Source of the DNA: Microcaldota archaeon | Lineage (GTDB): Archaea > Micrarchaeota > Micrarchaeia > Micrarchaeales > CABMGC01 | DNA length: 8,302 bases | Reading direction: 5' to 3' | NCBI GenBank assembly: GCA_021785375.1 | Contig: JAJYFQ010000025.1 | Span: 1-8,302, forward strand | Part shown: positions 6,107 through 8,302 of the stretch, piece by piece | Numbering within the stretch: the first letter of the stretch is position 1 | How the letters are laid out: every line of letters begins with the position of its first letter | Made by a program: the position numbers and the translations under genes | Notes under the pieces: generated by a model | Told to the model about the DNA's origin: nothing | The model's database searches: none | What the model saw: only the letters and a program-made list of their open reading frames with translations

Positions 6107-6824
6107 GGAGCACAGTGCGTGCCTCAACATGGGCATAGACGAGGCCATACTTGAAGGGATAAGGGACGGAACGTCGCCGCCTACGATGCGGTTCTACAAG
6201 TGGAAGCCCGGCGCCGTATCTATAGGTAGATTCCAGAGCATGCGCGATGAAGTAAACATCGAGAGATGCAGGGCCCTCGGAATAGACTGTGTCAGGAGGA
6301 TCACGGGAGGTGGGGCGGTGTACCACGACCAGAAGGGCGAGATAACGTACAGCATGATCGCTCCGGAGAGTCTGCTGCCAAAGGGCATAAGGGAGAGCTA
6401 CAGGGAGATCTGCGGCTGGATAATAGAAGGGCTCTCGACAATAGGGATAAAGGCCGAGTTCGCTCCGATAAACGACATACTCGTCAACGGGAAGAAGATA
6501 TCCGGGAATGCGCAGACGCGGAGGAACGGCGTTGTGCTCCAGCACGGAACGATACTCTACGATCTCGACATAGGGACCATGTTCGGGGTCCTCAACATAA
6601 GCAAGGAGAAGATATCCGACAAGATGATAAAGAGCGTAGAGGAGCGCGTTACAAGGGTGCTTGACTACTCTGACGTGACACAGGAGAAACTTTATTCTGC
6701 GTTGTTAAGCGGTTTCGTCAAGGGTAAGGATTACACTGTAGGCACGCTTACAGGGACTGAGACTGAGAGGGCGAATGAACTCTCCAAGATCTATGGAAGT
6801 GATAAATGGAACTTTAGCAGATGA
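6081..6824 (+). CDS. lplA: Lipoate-protein ligase catalytic subunit LplA
   Basis: This 247-residue enzyme activates lipoate (or octanoate) with ATP and transfers it to a lysine of a carrier domain such as an E2 subunit or glycine-cleavage H protein. It has the BPL/LplA core: NMGIDEAIL (16-24), RRITGGGAVYHD (72-83) for adenylate and lipoate binding, NDILVNGKKISGNAQ (131-145) with the probable catalytic Lys139, and LQHGTIL around His155. It lacks the C-terminal domain of bacterial single-chain LplA, which is supplied by the overlapping lplB gene just upstream. The start at 6081 lies inside lplB in another frame, with GGCGAT 6 nt upstream as a plausible ribosome site. The stop TGA directly abuts the lipA stop on the other strand. 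No carrier protein gene lies in the window. Confidence 0.95.
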   Translation: MEWRVIALEEHSACLNMGIDEAILEGIRDGTSPPTMRFYKWKPGAVSIGRFQSMRDEVNIERCRALGIDCVRRITGGGAVYHDQKGEITYSMIAPESLLPKGIRESYREICGWIIEGLSTIGIKAEFAPINDILVNGKKISGNAQTRRNGVVLQHGTILYDLDIGTMFGVLNISKEKISDKMIKSVEERVTRVLDYSDVTQEKLYSALLSGFVKGKDYTVGTLTGTETERANELSKIYGSDKWNFSR

Positions 6825-6830
6825 TCATCT
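6819..6830. other. Shared palindrome holding both convergent stop codons
   Basis: AGATGATCATCT is a perfect 12-bp palindrome. Its central TGATCA is the TGA stop of lplA on the plus strand and the TGA stop of lipA on the minus strand, with zero bases between the genes. I see no oligo-T terminator at the junction, so each transcript probably ends inside the other gene. Confidence 0.85.
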
Positions 6831-7694
6831 ACTAATCTTTATCATAGAGCCTATGAAGAACTCGCCTGCCTTGTAGGAGCTTCTGACGAATGGCCCTGCG
6901 GCTACGTACTTGAATCCCATTTCGAGGCCCGCCTTCCTGAACTGGTCAAACTTCTCCGGCCTCACGTACTCCCTCACCTCTATGTGGTGCTTGCTGGGCC
7001 TGAGATACTGCCCCACCGCAAGAAAATCGACGCCAGCGCCCCTGAGGTCTGACATTGCCTGTGCAACCTCCTCGTCTGCTTCTCCTATCCCGAGCATCAT
7101 CGCCGATTTGGTATGGATTCTCTTGTCCAGCGCCTTTACGTCACCGAGAACCTTCAATGATTTGTCATAATCAGCGCGCCTGTCCCTGACCTGCGGGCTT
7201 AGCCTTCTTACGGTCTCGATGTTATGGCCCACCACGTCTGGTCTCGCCGCAACTATCGTCTTCAGGCACTCAATGTCGTCATTAAAGTCCGGTATGAGAA
7301 GCTCCACTAGCGTATTCGGATTCTGCCTCTTTACCTCGGTGACGCATCTTGCAAAGTGCGTCGATCCTTGGTCCGGCAGGTCGTCCCTGCATACTGAAGT
7401 TATCACCACGTAGCCGAGCCCCCACTCCTTTATTGCAGAGCCGAGCTTCTCAGGCTCCGCCATATCGACGTTTATCCCCTTTGCGCTCTTAGATACCGCG
7501 CAGAACCTGCATCCCCTCGTGCAGAGGTCTCCAAGGACCATGAAGGTTGCAGTGCCTCCGCTCCAGCAGTCGGTTATGTTGGGGCAGTGCGCCTCTGTGC
7601 ATACTGTATGGAGTCCCAGGCTGCTTACAGTACCTTTTATCTTGTCATATTTTGCAGTCGATGCAGGCCTTATCGAGAGCCATTCCGGTAGCAC
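6825..7694 (-). CDS. lipA: Lipoyl synthase, radical SAM
   Basis: This 289-residue enzyme inserts two sulfur atoms into a protein-bound octanoyl group. The auxiliary 4Fe-4S cluster that is sacrificed as sulfur donor is bound by Cx4Cx5C (Cys32, Cys37, Cys43) and a serine of the C-terminal RSSY (271-274). The radical-SAM cluster is bound by Cx3Cx2C (Cys58, Cys62, Cys65) in CTRGCRFC. Other family marks are HCPNITDCWSGGTATFM, GHNIETV, VRDRRADYDKSL and GQYLRPSKHH. Length and order are normal. A mild oddity is Cys102 in SVCRDDLPD, where Asp or Asn is more usual. The start is GTG at 7694; the only nearby upstream signal is a TATA box predicting transcription from about 7702, so the leader is very short. 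It lies tail to tail with lplA and downstream of an HTH-CBS gene. Full catalytic residues argue that it is active. Confidence 0.97.
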   Translation of the reverse strand: MLPEWLSIRPASTAKYDKIKGTVSSLGLHTVCTEAHCPNITDCWSGGTATFMVLGDLCTRGCRFCAVSKSAKGINVDMAEPEKLGSAIKEWGLGYVVITSVCRDDLPDQGSTHFARCVTEVKRQNPNTLVELLIPDFNDDIECLKTIVAARPDVVGHNIETVRRLSPQVRDRRADYDKSLKVLGDVKALDKRIHTKSAMMLGIGEADEEVAQAMSDLRGAGVDFLAVGQYLRPSKHHIEVREYVRPEKFDQFRKAGLEMGFKYVAAGPFVRSSYKAGEFFIGSMIKISR

Positions 7695-7709
7695 TTAACC
7701 ACGATATCC

Positions 7710-7725
7710 TAGCTCCGCCAAGCTA
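7710..7725. promoter_or_regulatory. Inverted repeat at the lipA promoter (candidate operator)
   Basis: TAGCT and AGCTA are perfect inverted arms separated by 6 bp, with arm centres 11 bp apart, close to one helical turn. The right arm overlaps the lipA TATA box and the rest covers the space between it and the expected start of transcription. A dimeric HTH protein bound here would block transcription factors. Five-base arms are short enough to arise by chance. Confidence 0.3.
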
Positions 7726-7731
7726 TAAAAA
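7724..7731 (-). promoter_or_regulatory. TATA box of lipA
   Basis: On the minus strand this reads TTTTTATA, in the 41-bp gap between the HTH-CBS gene stop and the lipA GTG. Expected transcription start is near 7702, about 8 nt before the start codon. lipA can therefore be transcribed on its own, with or without read-through from the upstream gene. Confidence 0.6.
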
Positions 7732-7735
7732 GTCT

Positions 7736-8302
7736 TCAGAGTTCCTTGAGGACGTCGTATATGGTTATTATCCCTATCGCCTTGCCCTTCTCCACCACAA
7801 GCACGGCACTCCAGTCCTCAAGGATCTTCCTTATCCTTGCAACGTCTGTCTCCTTTCCCACCCTGGGTATCTCCATGTCTATTATGTCTCCTACTTTGAT
7901 CCTGTCGATCTCCTCTGGGTTCTGTGTCGCTATGCTCATAAGCCTCTTCTGAGAGACTGCACCCATTATGTTCCTGCTCCTGTCAAGGACCGGAAGCTGC
8001 GGGAAGTCATACTCCTTCACAAGCCCGATCGCCTTCGCGACGGTGTCATCCGGGCTGGCGCATACGATCCTGCTGTGCATTATCTCGGCCGCGGTCTTGA
8101 TAAGGAGCCTCCCCTTTGTGTCTATTGCCGACAGATTGTCCAGCGTAGTGATTACCTTGAAGACAGTGCCATAACTAGGATTCATCCTGTCTATGTCCCT
8201 CTCCAGCCTGGCTATGGTGCTCTGGCTGAGGTGAAGGAGCGTTGCGAGCTTCTTCTGACTTATCCCGAGCGCCTCCCTCTTCTCCTTTATCCTATTCGCT
8301 AT
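7736..8302 (-). CDS. XRE-type helix-turn-helix protein with two CBS domains (N-terminus cut by window edge)
   Basis: The frame stays open from the stop near 7736 to the right edge, so 188 codons are visible and the true start lies outside. The ATG at 8185 is internal: the 39 codons before it encode an XRE/Cro-type helix-turn-helix, with EALGISQKKLATLLHLSQST followed by IARLERD. After a linker come CBS domain 1 (from AAEIMHSRIVCASPDD to GAVSQKRLMSIA) and CBS domain 2 (from VGDIIDMEIPRV to GIITIYDVLKEL). Paired CBS domains usually bind adenine-containing ligands such as AMP, ATP or S-adenosylmethionine, so this looks like a ligand-sensing transcription regulator; similar HTH-CBS proteins are found across archaea. 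It lies 41 bp upstream of lipA on the same strand. Regulation of lipA or itself is plausible but unproven, and the ligand cannot be told from sequence. Confidence 0.9.
   Translation of the reverse strand: MANRIKEKREALGISQKKLATLLHLSQSTIARLERDIDRMNPSYGTVFKVITTLDNLSAIDTKGRLLIKTAAEIMHSRIVCASPDDTVAKAIGLVKEYDFPQLPVLDRSRNIMGAVSQKRLMSIATQNPEEIDRIKVGDIIDMEIPRVGKETDVARIRKILEDWSAVLVVEKGKAIGIITIYDVLKEL

Overview
The window is ordinary-density archaeal chromosome. The evidence is an archaeal-type alanyl-tRNA synthetase, a CDP-archaeol synthase (a step of ether-lipid synthesis), a lipoate-protein ligase split into two genes, and TATA-box promoters lying about 25 bp ahead of leaderless or nearly leaderless starts. 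Arg is written mainly AGG/AGA and Ile often ATA, with G/C-rich third positions. The very tight packing and gene content would suit a small-genome lineage such as the DPANN/ARMAN-type archaea or a Thermoplasmatales relative, but that placement is a guess. I see no tRNA, rRNA, CRISPR array, insertion sequence or phage gene.

Left arm (1-1601, all minus strand): three co-directional genes, each with its own TATA box, so probably three short transcription units. They are a HAD-family phosphatase (936-1601), a small unrecognised Arg-rich protein (546-872), and a TRAM-domain RNA-binding protein with a basic RGD/RGG-rich N-terminal tail and an acidic C-terminal tail (70-429). The TRAM gene is followed by a T-rich terminator.

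Centre (about 1602-6824, plus strand): an AT-rich divergent promoter, then a compact five-gene run with gaps of 0, 10 and 10 nt and a final 26-nt overlap. It encodes a Cas4/RecB-like Fe-S nuclease, alaS, carS, lplB and lplA. The likely single mRNA mixes DNA processing, translation, membrane lipid synthesis and protein lipoylation.

Right arm (6825-8302, minus strand): lipA (lipoyl synthase) meets lplA tail to tail with no base between the two stop codons. Upstream of lipA is an XRE-type helix-turn-helix plus two-CBS-domain protein that runs off the right edge. A TATA box and an inverted repeat lie between it and lipA.

The clearest theme is lipoate metabolism. LplA and LplB would attach lipoate (or octanoate) to a carrier protein and LipA would insert the sulfurs. 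The neighbouring HTH-CBS protein is a candidate ligand-sensing regulator of lipA; that link is inferred. I found no unmistakable undescribed system. The best leads are the lipoylation island with its possible regulator, the orphan Arg-rich gene, the possible dual start of the TRAM protein, and the Cas4-like nuclease coupled to alaS away from any visible CRISPR.
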